Positions 17,098-26,570 of a stretch of 64,000 bases of DNA are shown here, piece after piece. Origin of the DNA: Carnobacterium_A antarcticum (GTDB taxonomy: Bacteria; Bacillota; Bacilli; Lactobacillales; Carnobacteriaceae); NCBI RefSeq assembly GCF_042658365.1, contig NZ_JBHSQC010000025.1. The stretch is one strand, 5' to 3'. Below the pieces are notes generated by a model, which saw only the letters and a program-made list of their open reading frames with translations, did not search any database and had not been told where the DNA came from. Both the position numbers and the translations under genes were made by a program. Position 1 is the stretch's first letter. Every line of letters begins with the position of its first letter.

Positions 17098-19206
17098 TTA
17101 GTCTTCTTCTTTTTTCAATAAAGCTTTACGAGAAAGATTGATTCTTCCTTGTTTGTCAATTTCAATAACTTTAACATCGATTAATTCATCTAATGCTAGA
17201 ACATCTTCTACTTTGCCAACACGTTCATTAGCTAACTCTGAAATATGGACTAGTCCGTCTTTGCCTTTAGCAATTTCTACAAAAGCTCCGAATTTTTCAA
17301 TTCGTTTAACTTTACCTTTGTAAACTTTTCCAATTTCAATATCTTGAGTCAATTCTTTAATAATGTCTTTAGCACGTTTGATCATCGCTGCATCTTCAGA
17401 AGCAATACTGATTTTACCTTCTTGATCGATGTCAATTTTCACACCAGTTTCTTCAATAATAGCATTGATTTGATCGCCGCCTCGGCCAATAACTACTTTG
17501 ATTTTTTCAGGTTTGATTTGCATCATTTCGATTTTCGGAGCGTATTTGCTTAATTCTTTATGTGGTTCAGCAATAGTGGATACCAACTCATCTAAAATCT
17601 CTAAACGGGCTTTTTTAGCTTGTGACAATGCTTCTTCTAAAATTTGCGGTGTGATTCCTTGTATTTTAATATCCATTTGAAGAGCTGTGATTCCAGCAGT
17701 TGTTCCGGCAACTTTAAAGTCCATATCGCCTAAATGGTCTTCTAATCCTTGAATATCTGTTAAGACCGTATAGTTTTCGCCTTCCATTACAAGCCCCATC
17801 GCAATACCAGCTACTGGAGCTTTAATTGGAACCCCTGCATCCATTAAAGCTAACGTGCCTGCGCAAATACTTGCTTGAGAAGAAGATCCATTTGATTCTA
17901 AAACTTCTGAGACCAAACGAATCATGTAAGGGAACTCTTCTTCATTAGGAATAACTTGTGATAAAGCACGTTCTCCAAGTGCCCCATGACCAATTTCACG
18001 ACGACCAGGACCACGATTTGGACCAGTACTGCCGACAGAGAATTGTGGGAAATTGTAATGATGGATGAATCGTTTGCTTTCTTCAATACCTAGGCCATCA
18101 ATAATTTGGTGTTCTCCAAGTGGAGCCAAAGTAGCGATGGTAAGAGCTTGGGTTTGGCCACGTGTAAATAATCCTGAACCATGCGTTCTTGGCAAGATTC
18201 CAATTTCAGATGCTAAAGAACGAATTTCGTCAATCTTACGGCCATCTGGACGAATCTTATCTACAGTGATCAAACGACGAACTTCGTCTTTTTCCATATC
18301 TTCAACGATTTTCTTGATTTCTTTGTTGATACGGCCAGCTTCTTCGTGTTCTTTGTATTCCTCTTGGTAGAATAAAATCGCTTCTTCTTTAACGGCTTCA
18401 ATATTAACTTCACGAGCTAATTTTTCTTCAGTTTTAATTGCTATACTCATTTTTTCTTTATAAGCAGCATTGATTTCTTTTTCTAAATCCGCATCAACTT
18501 GTAATAAAGAAACTTCGCTTTTTTCTTTACCTACAGCAGCTTGAATTTCTTCTTGGAAAGCTACTAATTCTTTAATAGCATTATGACCAAAAAGCAATGC
18601 GCCTAACATGTCTTCTTCCGAAACTTCTTTTGCTCCGCTTTCAACCATGTTAATAGCTTCTTTAGTACCTGCAACAGTTAAATGGATATCTGAGACTGCT
18701 TCTTGCTCAACAGTTGGGTTGATAATATACTCTCCATCAACACGACCTACATCAACACCAGCAATCGGACCATCAAATGGAATATCTGAAATCACTAGAG
18801 ACAGTGATGACCCAAACATTGCTGCGAAAGACGGTGAACAGTTTTGATCCACTGACATTACTGTATTGGTTACTTGTACTTCATTACGAAAACCATCCGC
18901 AAACATTGGACGAATCGGACGATCAATCAAACGAGCGGTCAGCGTTGCTGCTTCACTCGGACGTCCTTCACGTTTGATGAACCCGCCTGGGATTTTACCA
19001 ACGGAATACATTTTTTCTTCATAATTAACGGTTAACGGAAAAAAATCGACATCTTTTGCTTTTTTACTAGCTACTGATGCTGATAAAACAGCTGTATCGC
19101 CGTAACGAATCAATGCTGCCCCGCTTGCTTGTTTAGCTAATTGACCGACTTCGACAGTTAATGTCCGGCCAGCCCACTCTTTAGTAAATACTTGTTTCTT
19201 TGTCAT
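17098..19206 (-). CDS. pnp: Polyribonucleotide nucleotidyltransferase (PNPase)
   Basis: PNPase degrades RNA 3'-5' by phosphorolysis in the cytoplasm. From the chosen start the protein has 702 residues, the normal length. Domain order is RNase PH 1 (about 10-145), an all-helical linker, RNase PH 2 (about 320-545, with DGRKIDEIR and GRREIGHGALGERAL), a KH domain with GRGGDQINAIIEETG, and a C-terminal S1 domain (GKVYKGKVKRIEKFGAFVEI). ATG at 19206 is chosen since MTKKQVF is the usual N-terminus and AAGGAG lies 11 bases upstream; the frame is open from 19254. rpsO precedes it, the classical rpsO-pnp pair, but a terminator separates them. Confidence 0.96.
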   Translation of the reverse strand: MTKKQVFTKEWAGRTLTVEVGQLAKQASGAALIRYGDTAVLSASVASKKAKDVDFFPLTVNYEEKMYSVGKIPGGFIKREGRPSEAATLTARLIDRPIRPMFADGFRNEVQVTNTVMSVDQNCSPSFAAMFGSSLSLVISDIPFDGPIAGVDVGRVDGEYIINPTVEQEAVSDIHLTVAGTKEAINMVESGAKEVSEEDMLGALLFGHNAIKELVAFQEEIQAAVGKEKSEVSLLQVDADLEKEINAAYKEKMSIAIKTEEKLAREVNIEAVKEEAILFYQEEYKEHEEAGRINKEIKKIVEDMEKDEVRRLITVDKIRPDGRKIDEIRSLASEIGILPRTHGSGLFTRGQTQALTIATLAPLGEHQIIDGLGIEESKRFIHHYNFPQFSVGSTGPNRGPGRREIGHGALGERALSQVIPNEEEFPYMIRLVSEVLESNGSSSQASICAGTLALMDAGVPIKAPVAGIAMGLVMEGENYTVLTDIQGLEDHLGDMDFKVAGTTAGITALQMDIKIQGITPQILEEALSQAKKARLEILDELVSTIAEPHKELSKYAPKIEMMQIKPEKIKVVIGRGGDQINAIIEETGVKIDIDQEGKISIASEDAAMIKRAKDIIKELTQDIEIGKVYKGKVKRIEKFGAFVEIAKGKDGLVHISELANERVGKVEDVLALDELIDVKVIEIDKQGRINLSRKALLKKEED

Positions 19207-19349
19207 ATATTGTTGTTCTCCTTTTTCTATCAAACTACGCTCATTTTTCCACACAGACTACTAAACAAATGTCAGCCTTTAAAGAATTAAACACTCACAT
19301 TTGTATAGTAGGATGGTTGATGATGCGCATTCGTTTGGCATTTTTATAC

Positions 19350-19384
19350 AAAAAATGAAGCGAGATTCCTTCGAACCTCGCTTC
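19350..19384 (-). terminator. Terminator between rpsO and pnp
   Basis: GAAGCGAGGTTCG / CGAATCTCGCTTC-type hairpin (one bulge) followed on the minus strand by T6. It lies 20 bases after the rpsO stop and before pnp, so pnp transcription is either read-through or from its own promoter. Confidence 0.8.
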
Positions 19385-19403
19385 TTAAATAGACATACGT
19401 TTC

Positions 19404-19673
19404 TTAACGACGTAAGCCTAGGCTTTGAATCAAATCACGGTAACGGCTAGCGTCTTTGTTACGTAGGTAAGCTAACAAGTTACGACGGTGTCCAATTTTT
19501 TTCATAAGTCCACGGTAAGAATGGTGGTCTTTTTTATGAACACGTGCGTGTTCGTTTAAGTGGTTGATTTCTTCAGTCAATACAGCAATTTGCACTTCTG
19601 GAGAACCAGTATCTCCTTCGTGTGTTGCGTATGCTTTCATGATTTCGTTCTTTCTTTCTTTAGAAATTGCCAT
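19404..19673 (-). CDS. rpsO: 30S ribosomal protein S15
   Basis: The 89-residue protein has the standard S15 length and motifs: the N-terminal KERKNEIMKAYATHEGDTGSPEVQIAVLT region, the central HKKDHHSYRGL RNA contact and C-terminal GLRR. It binds the 16S rRNA central domain early in 30S assembly. The ATG at 19673 has AGAGGTG upstream. It is transcribed from a leader of about 90 bases between uvrB and rpsO. No clear autoregulatory pseudoknot can be judged by eye. Confidence 0.97.
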   Translation of the reverse strand: MAISKERKNEIMKAYATHEGDTGSPEVQIAVLTEEINHLNEHARVHKKDHHSYRGLMKKIGHRRNLLAYLRNKDASRYRDLIQSLGLRR

Positions 19674-19768
19674 TTCTAAGCACCTCTTTCTTTTAGTTTG
19701 TCCTATTACTGAGTAGACGTTGGTGATTCGTTAAACCAAGTAAAGGATTGTGTTTTAAGCACAAGTAA

Positions 19769-19797
19769 ACTTTACATGATGTCGGACATAAATGCAA
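19769..19797 (-). promoter_or_regulatory. Probable rpsO promoter
   Basis: On the minus strand TTGCAT (19792-19797) and TAAAGT (19769-19774) are 17 bases apart, about 95 bases upstream of rpsO and just after uvrB. The match to consensus is moderate. Confidence 0.4.
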
Positions 19798-19816
19798 GCA
19801 TTAATCTATGGTTTTC

Positions 19817-21802
19817 TTATTTGTATTGAGCAGTCAATTCTAAAATAATATCACGTAGATTAGCTGCTTTCTCAAAGTCTAATGTTTTTGCAGCTTCATG
19901 CATTTCAGCTTCCATTTTCATGATCAATTCTTTTCTTTCTTTTTTCGATAAACTAGCTACTTTTCCAGAAGTCAATTCCCCTTCTTCTCCACTTACAGCT
20001 GTTGTAATAGAAATCAAATCACGAACTTCTTTAACGATAGTCGTTGGTGTAATGTTGTGTTCTTCGTTGTACGCTACTTGGGTTGCGCGACGTCTTTCCG
20101 TTTCTCCTATAGCGCCTTTCATAGAATCCGTTACTTTATCAGCGTACATAATAACTTTCCCGTTTTGATTACGGGCCGCTCGTCCAATCGTTTGAACCAA
20201 AGAACGCTCACTTCTTAAGAAACCTTCTTTATCTGCATCTAAAATCGTTACCAGTGATACTTCCGGCACATCGATCCCTTCACGAAGTAAGTTAATACCT
20301 ATCAAGACATCATAAACCCCTAAACGCAAATCACGAATAATTTCGGTCCGCTCCAGGGTCTTGATATCGCTATGCAGATACGCTACTTTAATGCCGACCT
20401 CTTTTAGATAATCCGTTAAATCTTCTGACATTTTTTTAGTTAACGTCGTAACAAAGACACGCTCATTTTTCTCAATACGGTCATTTATTTCGCTGATCAA
20501 ATCATCAATTTGTCCTTTGATCGGACGCACTTCAATAATCGGATCCAACAAACCTGTAGGCCGAATGATTTGTTCAACGACTTCAGGGGTTCTTTCCAAT
20601 TCATAAGGACCAGGTGTCGCTGAGATGTACATGATCTGATTGACGTGTTTTTCAAATTCTTCTAAACGCAAGGGTCTGTTGTCTAATGCACTCGGCAAAC
20701 GGAAACCATATTCTATTAAACGCTCTTTTCTCGCTCTGTCGCCGTTATACATTCCTCTGATTTGCGACATAGTGATATGGGACTCATCGACTACAATCAA
20801 AAAATCATCCGGGAAAAAGTCCATTAACGTATATGGTGCTTGACCAGGCTCGCGTCCATCCATATGTCTGGAATAGTTTTCTATTCCAGAACAGTAACCC
20901 ATTTCTAAAAGCATTTCTAAATCGTAATTGGTACGCTGTTCCAATCGCTGAGCTTCTATCAATTTATCTTCTGAACGCAAAACTTTCAACCGGTCTTCTA
21001 ATTCAGCTTGTATGGTTTTAACTGCATTACGTGTTTGTTCATCATTAGCAACAAAGTGAGTCGCTGGAAAAATCGGCACATGTTGCACATCAGCTTTAAC
21101 TTCTCCGGTCAAAACATCTACTTCACGAATCCGATCGATTTCATCACCAAAAAATTCTACACGGATAGCTTCACTGTCTCGCGATGCCAAGAAAATCTCA
21201 ACAACATCGCCTCGCACACGAAAACGTCCCCGTTGAAAATCAATGTCATTTCGTTCAAATTGCATATCTACTAGACGACGCAGCATCTCATCACGGTTCA
21301 TTTCTGCACCAACACGGATAGATAATACGTGATCACGATAATCAAGCGGGTTCACTAATCCATAGATACATGAAACAGAAGCAACGACAATCACATCACG
21401 CCGTTCCAATAACGAACTAGTTGCAGAATGGCGTAATTTATCAATTTCATCGTTAACACTTGATTCTTTCTCAATAAAGGTATCGCTAGAAGGGACATAA
21501 GCTTCTGGTTGATAATAATCATAGTAACTGACAAAGTATTCGACTGCGTTATTAGGGAAAAACTCTTTAAATTCTCCATACAATTGACCTGCTAATGTTT
21601 TATTGTGAGCAATCACAAGAGTCGGCTTGTTCACTTCTTGAATGACATTCGAAACAGTAAATGTTTTGCCTGTACCCGTTGCGCCCAATAAAGTTTGCTC
21701 TTTTTTTCCTTCTTCAAGGCCTTTGACTAATTCTTTAATGGCATTGGGCTGGTCTCCACCAGGTTGGTAATTCGATACGAGTTTAAAACGATCTTTCTCC
21801 AT
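19817..21802 (-). CDS. uvrB: UvrABC excinuclease subunit B
   Basis: UvrB verifies DNA damage loaded by UvrA and recruits UvrC for incision. The 661 residues are full length. Visible are the Walker A GATGTGKT near residue 40, the beta-hairpin region YYDYYQPEAYVP that probes the lesion, the DESH helicase box, motifs V-VI (LREGIDVPEVSLV, QTIGRAARN) and the C-terminal UVR motif (LIMKMEAEMHEAAKTLDFEKAANLRD). A LexA-type box sits inside its promoter (21880-21908). uvrA, often the next gene in Firmicutes, is absent here; rpsO follows instead. The ribosome binding site is weak (GGAAGTG). Confidence 0.97.
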   Translation of the reverse strand: MEKDRFKLVSNYQPGGDQPNAIKELVKGLEEGKKEQTLLGATGTGKTFTVSNVIQEVNKPTLVIAHNKTLAGQLYGEFKEFFPNNAVEYFVSYYDYYQPEAYVPSSDTFIEKESSVNDEIDKLRHSATSSLLERRDVIVVASVSCIYGLVNPLDYRDHVLSIRVGAEMNRDEMLRRLVDMQFERNDIDFQRGRFRVRGDVVEIFLASRDSEAIRVEFFGDEIDRIREVDVLTGEVKADVQHVPIFPATHFVANDEQTRNAVKTIQAELEDRLKVLRSEDKLIEAQRLEQRTNYDLEMLLEMGYCSGIENYSRHMDGREPGQAPYTLMDFFPDDFLIVVDESHITMSQIRGMYNGDRARKERLIEYGFRLPSALDNRPLRLEEFEKHVNQIMYISATPGPYELERTPEVVEQIIRPTGLLDPIIEVRPIKGQIDDLISEINDRIEKNERVFVTTLTKKMSEDLTDYLKEVGIKVAYLHSDIKTLERTEIIRDLRLGVYDVLIGINLLREGIDVPEVSLVTILDADKEGFLRSERSLVQTIGRAARNQNGKVIMYADKVTDSMKGAIGETERRRATQVAYNEEHNITPTTIVKEVRDLISITTAVSGEEGELTSGKVASLSKKERKELIMKMEAEMHEAAKTLDFEKAANLRDIILELTAQYK

Positions 21803-21879
21803 GATTACTTTTCACTTCCAGTCATTTTTTCTCTCTTATTAGGTTAAGAATAGCAGCATTATGTTATTTCTATCTTTTC

Positions 21880-21908
21880 ATTCTACCACTGAACATGTGT
21901 TCTTACAA
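21880..21908 (-). promoter_or_regulatory. uvrB promoter with embedded LexA/DinR (SOS) box
   Basis: On the minus strand TTGTAA (21903-21908) and TAGAAT (21880-21885) are exactly 17 bases apart. The spacer contains GAACACATGTTC (21891-21902), matching the Gram-positive SOS core GAAC-N4-GTTC. LexA bound here would cover the promoter, so uvrB should be induced by DNA damage. Confidence 0.85.
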
Positions 21909-22003
21909 CTCTAAAGCTACTGCCTATTAAAAACACACTTAGAGGGTTTCTCTAACTATCTATCCCTTAAATCAGTTCGTCAGAAAGAACCAAAAAGACA
22001 AAA

Positions 22004-22042
22004 AAATAAAGCTATAACAATTGGAATCCCAATAGTTACAGC
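22004..22042 (-). terminator. Terminator of rpsT
   Basis: Near-perfect stem GCTGTAACTATTGG / CCAATTGTTATAGC, followed on the minus strand by TTTATTTTTTT. It is about 35 bases after the rpsT stop. Confidence 0.8.
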
Positions 22043-22075
22043 CATACTCTTTTATTCATATAGAACTAACGACAA

Positions 22076-22333
22076 TTATTTTTTAGCTAATTTAGCTGTT
22101 AAACGAGATTTGTCACGGTTAGCTTTATTTTTATGAATCAATCCTTTTGATGCAGTCATGTCTATAGCTCTGATTGCTTCTTTGTGTAAAGCCTCAGTAT
22201 CTTCGCTTCCAGCTTCAACAGCTTGAACAAATTTTTTCACAGCAGTACGCATAGCGCTCTTTTGCACATTGTTTTCTAAAGCTGATTTTTCTGAAGTACG
22301 GACACGTTTGATTGCAGATTCGATGTTTGGCAT
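22076..22333 (-). CDS. rpsT: 30S ribosomal protein S20
   Basis: The 85-residue basic protein matches S20: start MPNIESAIKRVRTS, central ENNVQKSAMRTAVKKF, and C-terminal KGLIHKNKANRDKSRLTAKLAKK. It binds the 5' domain of 16S rRNA. ATG at 22333 is chosen because GTGGGGTGA lies 5 bases upstream; an in-frame GTG at 22342 lies inside that site. The gene has its own strong promoter and terminator, so it is a single-gene transcript between holA and uvrB. Confidence 0.96.
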   Translation of the reverse strand: MPNIESAIKRVRTSEKSALENNVQKSAMRTAVKKFVQAVEAGSEDTEALHKEAIRAIDMTASKGLIHKNKANRDKSRLTAKLAKK

Positions 22334-22402
22334 TTGATTCACCCCACTTTCAATTAATTACAACTTAAAATAGATTATTCTAGTTGTTTCCAACACTTAA
22401 TC

Positions 22403-22431
22403 ATTATACATAATGCCTGGCTTCATTGCAA
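22403..22431 (-). promoter_or_regulatory. Strong sigma-A promoter of rpsT
   Basis: TTGCAA (22426-22431) and a perfect TATAAT (22403-22408) on the minus strand are separated by 17 bases, about 70 bases upstream of rpsT. Confidence 0.8.
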
Positions 22432-22491
22432 TATAAACTGTAAAGTTTTTTTACTTGATAGCTTAAACGGCAAGTGACGATTTTAATTTCT

Positions 22492-23517
22492 TTAACGGCC
22501 GCCTGAAAACTGCAAAACAAATAATTCGAATTGCATTTCGCGATTTCCTTGGCCAGTCTTTAAACGGTATTCCGCTTCAATTAAACCGTTATAGGCCTCC
22601 AATAACGCTTGCTCTTTGAATTTTCTCATTTGCTGAATTCCTAATTTCACCCGGTAAGGATGCACTTTCAAGAGTTTAGCAATGTCTCCTTGTTGGTATC
22701 CTTTTTTTTCAAGTATTTTAATTTGAATCAATAAACGAAACTGAGTGGTCATAATCGCGTTGATTTTTATGGGATCTTCTTTTTGCAATAACAAGTCTTG
22801 ATATAAATTAAGTGCTGAACCGACATCCTTTTTCAAAACATATTCATTTAATGCAAAAATATTTTGTTCCAATGATTTAGCGACTAATTCGTTGACAGCT
22901 TCTTTAGTGATCAATTTGGTGTCTTGTCCGAAAAGAAACAATTTTGGCAATTCCGCCATTGCAACTGAAAGTTTAGCATCTGTTAATTGAATGAACAATT
23001 CAAAAGCTTCCGGAGATATTTTAAACCCTTCATTTTCAATGGTATCTTTTAAATAGTGCCGCATTTCTTTTTCTGATAACGCTGCAACTTCGATCAAAGT
23101 AGCCGTTTTTTTCAGTAATTTCGTAATTTTTTTGCGTTCATCTAACTTTTCATAAGGGGCAAAAACGACTAAAACGGTTGTATCAGAAGGATGATTCAAG
23201 TATTGTTCAAACCATTTTATATCGTGTTCAACTTTTGATTTGGTTCTTTCACCGGTTAAAAAAAGAGGACGATCAATGATAACTAATCGATGATCTCCAA
23301 AAAAAGGGATGGACTCTGCATCGTCTAACGCTACTCCAAGCGGGACTTCTTCCATATCATAAGCGCCAAAATTCAAATCAATCTCGTCCTCTTTTAAGAT
23401 GGATTGAATAAATGTGTCTCTGGCAATTCCAGCTAAATATGATTCTGTTCCTAATACTAAATAAACTGGAGCGCTCTCGCCTTTTTTTAGTTTGGCTATT
23501 TCTCTTGCAAAATCCAA
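22492..23517 (-). CDS. holA: DNA polymerase III delta subunit
   Basis: The delta subunit opens the beta sliding clamp within the clamp-loader complex. From the proposed start the protein has 341 residues, normal for the family (YqeN in B. subtilis). The N-terminal pattern MDFAREIAKLKKGESAPVYLVLGTESYL aligns with known delta proteins. I place the start at TTG 23517, preceded by GGTGG at a 6-base distance. The frame is open 13 codons further (23556) but that part is basic and unlike the family. It follows comEC by 68 bases, and this comEC-holA linkage is common in Firmicutes. Confidence 0.92.
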   Translation of the reverse strand: MDFAREIAKLKKGESAPVYLVLGTESYLAGIARDTFIQSILKEDEIDLNFGAYDMEEVPLGVALDDAESIPFFGDHRLVIIDRPLFLTGERTKSKVEHDIKWFEQYLNHPSDTTVLVVFAPYEKLDERKKITKLLKKTATLIEVAALSEKEMRHYLKDTIENEGFKISPEAFELFIQLTDAKLSVAMAELPKLFLFGQDTKLITKEAVNELVAKSLEQNIFALNEYVLKKDVGSALNLYQDLLLQKEDPIKINAIMTTQFRLLIQIKILEKKGYQQGDIAKLLKVHPYRVKLGIQQMRKFKEQALLEAYNGLIEAEYRLKTGQGNREMQFELFVLQFSGGR

Positions 23518-23585
23518 CGCATTCCACCACTTTCTTGTTCTTCTCTCATGGTACAAAGCTAGGATTGAATTTGCAAGTTCTTTTT

Positions 23586-25946
23586 TTATTTCAAAATCGT
23601 TTGAATGGTTTCTAAATACATTTTCTGGTTTAGTTCTAAGTAACGATAATGAATTGCGCCGTTAAGATCTGTTCGGTAAACTTTTGCTCCAACTTCTTCA
23701 ATACGCTGCAGCACTTCTTCATTAGGATGTTTGAAGCGATTGTTTAACCCGCATGAAATCAAAGCCAATTTTGGGTCTAAGGTTTCGATAAACAGCTTGC
23801 TGGAAGAAGTTTGACTGCCATGATGCCCAACTTTCAAAATATCTGCTCTTAAATAAGGGTATTGTTTTAATAAGTTCTTTTCCCCGCTTTCTTCCAAATC
23901 GCCAGTAAACAACCACAAAAAAGATCCAATTTTACCATAAACCACCATTGAATCATTGTTTTCCCCTGCTCCTGACGAGAAGGGCCACAATACCATTAAT
24001 GACTGATTCAGCATAGTGATGCTTTCCTTAGAGGCCAAAACTTCCTGCATTAACGTTCCCTTTTCCGCCAATTCTAAGACCGTAGTACGAAAAGCAGCTT
24101 TCTGTGTTGTTCCAGCTGGAAATAACAATTCTTTTACTCGGATAGTCTGGGCTAGCTCACGTAAAGCGCCAGCGTGGTCTTCATCACCGTGGCTAATAAA
24201 GACTTGATCCAACGAAGTGATTCCGTGAGACTTTAATACAGGTATTAATACACGGCTCGCAACTGTGGTCTGTCGTTCTCTTAGCTGCCACTTTTCTTTT
24301 TCAAACAGCAAGGAGCCTCCAGTATCCATTAAATAATGCCCTTTCCCAAAAGGATCTTTCATTAGAATAGCGTCTCCTTGGCCAACATCGACTATAATGA
24401 CTTCGCCAAAAGGTGAATACTTTTGATAAAAGACAAAAACGAATAACGTCATCGCTACTAAAAAAACGCTATAGATTCGCTTCTTTTTAACTTTTTGATC
24501 AGCTTCTAACGTGATAAGAAAAAAGATAAGAGACAATGTCAGTAAAACGGTTAATGTCAAGGGTACTCTGCCAGTAACAATCACAGCAAACGGAAATTTG
24601 CTGAACCATTGGACAAGCCACTCAACTGCTTCAATCAATAAGCCGACTGCGTGTAAGATGCTTTGATAAAACGGAAAAGGAAACAAAATAAACGATAGAA
24701 AAAACAGCAAGATAAATAAAGGTAACAGCACCCATGTAAACACTGGAACAAAAATCAAGTTGGTCAGCACACCTATCCATGAAAACTCAAAAAAATGAAA
24801 AGATAAGATAGGAATCGAAACCAGCACCATCAAAAAAGAAATCATCAAACTCGTGATCAATGCTGGTCTTGAGCGATTCAAAAAAGATGATGAGAGCAGC
24901 AATAAAACCAGGCTCAATAAGTAGCTTAACTGAAACCCGACTGAGTAGATTTGATAAGGGTTGAGGACTAACGCAGATAGGAGCGTCCAAGACCAAACAT
25001 CTAAACTAGAAATTGACCAGCGGAAATGAGAACTAGCCAGCAAGATCAATCCCATAACCAAGGAACGATACACACTCGTTCCCCAGCCAGCTAAACTACC
25101 ATAGAAAGGCAAAAGCAGCAGCATCCAATAAAAGGTCGTTTCTTTAGTGACGCCTATCCGCCAGAAACAATAAACCAATCCCGTTAAAAAAAACTGGATA
25201 TGTAAACCTGAAATGCTTAATAAGTGAACAATTCCGATATTTTTAAAGTTTTGCATAATCGTTTGATCTAATGCGCCTATATCTGCAAAAAGAAGCGTTT
25301 TTACATAGCTAGCTATTTTAGGTGTCATTCGCTGATCGATATGTGTTAAGACAGCTTTCCTTAGTTGTTTGAAACCGACTCTTTCTAAAATGGATGGTTC
25401 TGATTGCGGTACTTCCTCAATCGTTTCTGCGTTCAATATCCAATGAATTTTTTTTCGATATAAAAAACTACGGTAATTGAATTGGTATTGGTTACGATTG
25501 TTTTCTGGCACGGACAACTCGCCATTGATCTTAAGCAACACTTCAGCTGGCAAGGATTGCCATTGGATTTTTTCTGTTTCGGTTAACAACGTATAAAAAA
25601 CAACCAACTTTTCTGATACTTGCTGGTTAGTTGGAGTTGCTTGTACTGTTCCATAAAACTGTACTCGATCCCCATCTATTTTCAGTGTAGCTGTATCTAC
25701 TTTCATAAAAAAAGATTGTTCGTTTGATGACAAAGTTGTTCGATTCGTCCATTGATGAATATTAGTGATGAAAGCAATAAAAACCGCTAAAAGAAGCGTA
25801 CCTAAAAGAAGGTTTCGTTTATGAGTTGCACATATTCTAAAAAAAAGAAGAACCAACAACAATAGACTAAGCCAATGCCCTTGTGTCAAAACGGTTACGG
25901 TCACCAATAAGCAAAAAATAGCCGCAAACAAAAAATAATCTTTCAT
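23586..25946 (-). CDS. comEC: DNA internalization channel protein ComEC/Rec2
   Basis: ComEC forms the channel that passes single-stranded DNA across the membrane during transformation. The 786 residues have an N-terminal pair of helices, a soluble extracellular OB-like domain (about 60-190), the hydrophobic Competence domain with some eight helices (about 210-490), and a C-terminal metallo-beta-lactamase domain with FISHGDEDHAGAL and GHHGSQTSSS. Length and domains look intact, so the gene is probably functional. The ATG at 25946 has no clear Shine-Dalgarno sequence and sits 45 bases after comEB; translation may depend on the upstream gene or start elsewhere. It is the third gene of comEA-EB-EC. 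Confidence 0.94.
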   Translation of the reverse strand: MKDYFLFAAIFCLLVTVTVLTQGHWLSLLLLVLLFFRICATHKRNLLLGTLLLAVFIAFITNIHQWTNRTTLSSNEQSFFMKVDTATLKIDGDRVQFYGTVQATPTNQQVSEKLVVFYTLLTETEKIQWQSLPAEVLLKINGELSVPENNRNQYQFNYRSFLYRKKIHWILNAETIEEVPQSEPSILERVGFKQLRKAVLTHIDQRMTPKIASYVKTLLFADIGALDQTIMQNFKNIGIVHLLSISGLHIQFFLTGLVYCFWRIGVTKETTFYWMLLLLPFYGSLAGWGTSVYRSLVMGLILLASSHFRWSISSLDVWSWTLLSALVLNPYQIYSVGFQLSYLLSLVLLLLSSSFLNRSRPALITSLMISFLMVLVSIPILSFHFFEFSWIGVLTNLIFVPVFTWVLLPLFILLFFLSFILFPFPFYQSILHAVGLLIEAVEWLVQWFSKFPFAVIVTGRVPLTLTVLLTLSLIFFLITLEADQKVKKKRIYSVFLVAMTLFVFVFYQKYSPFGEVIIVDVGQGDAILMKDPFGKGHYLMDTGGSLLFEKEKWQLRERQTTVASRVLIPVLKSHGITSLDQVFISHGDEDHAGALRELAQTIRVKELLFPAGTTQKAAFRTTVLELAEKGTLMQEVLASKESITMLNQSLMVLWPFSSGAGENNDSMVVYGKIGSFLWLFTGDLEESGEKNLLKQYPYLRADILKVGHHGSQTSSSKLFIETLDPKLALISCGLNNRFKHPNEEVLQRIEEVGAKVYRTDLNGAIHYRYLELNQKMYLETIQTILK

Positions 25947-25991
25947 TCTGTTGTGTCCGAGTTCAGCAAGTTATTACCGATTGGCATGGTT

Positions 25992-26450
25992 TTAAAACGC
26001 TAATTCCTTAAAAAAGTTCTCTGGTAAAGAGACCTTTTGACATTGAACGTGGGCTTGTTCAATTAAATTTAACGCATAAGGATTATTGTGGTAATCCTCT
26101 AAGTAATAAATTTTTTTGATACCTGCTTGAAGAATCATCTTAGTACATTGAAGACAAGGAAAATGAGTCACATAAATTTCCGCTCCTTCTGTTTGTGCAC
26201 CAAATTTAGCACATTGTAGAATAGCATTCATTTCAGCATGAATGGTTCTTAAACAATGTCCATCAACCACGTAACACCCTTCATCGATACAATGAATGTC
26301 CCCACCAACTGAACCATTGTATCCGCCAGCAATGATTCTTTTTTCCCTGACGATCGTTGCTCCTACTGTTAATCTCTTACAAGTACTTCTTAATGAAAGT
26401 AGTAAGCTTTGCGACATAAAATATTGATCCCACGGAATCCTTTCTATCAT
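25992..26450 (-). CDS. comEB: ComE operon protein 2 (dCMP deaminase family)
   Basis: The 152-residue protein is a zinc cytidine/deoxycytidylate deaminase: IHAEMNAILQCAKF gives the zinc His and catalytic Glu, and PCLQCTKMI gives the two zinc Cys. An additional Cys/His cluster (CIDEGCYVVDGHCLRTIHAE) fits the second zinc site of dCMP deaminases. It would make dUMP from dCMP for thymidylate synthesis. ATG at 26450 is chosen because GGAGG is 7 bases upstream; the frame's first codon at 26456 is too close to that site. It lies in the comE operon although its role in DNA uptake is doubtful in other species. Confidence 0.92.
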   Translation of the reverse strand: MIERIPWDQYFMSQSLLLSLRSTCKRLTVGATIVREKRIIAGGYNGSVGGDIHCIDEGCYVVDGHCLRTIHAEMNAILQCAKFGAQTEGAEIYVTHFPCLQCTKMILQAGIKKIYYLEDYHNNPYALNLIEQAHVQCQKVSLPENFFKELAF

Positions 26451-26570
26451 AACCATTCCTCCAATTAATTTTCTTTAACCTGTCTTGATAAAATCACTCT
26501 CTACCTGACATTTCATTCAGTATACAAAAGCCTTTCTTACTTTTCAATCACTCTTTAATCAAGAAACACT

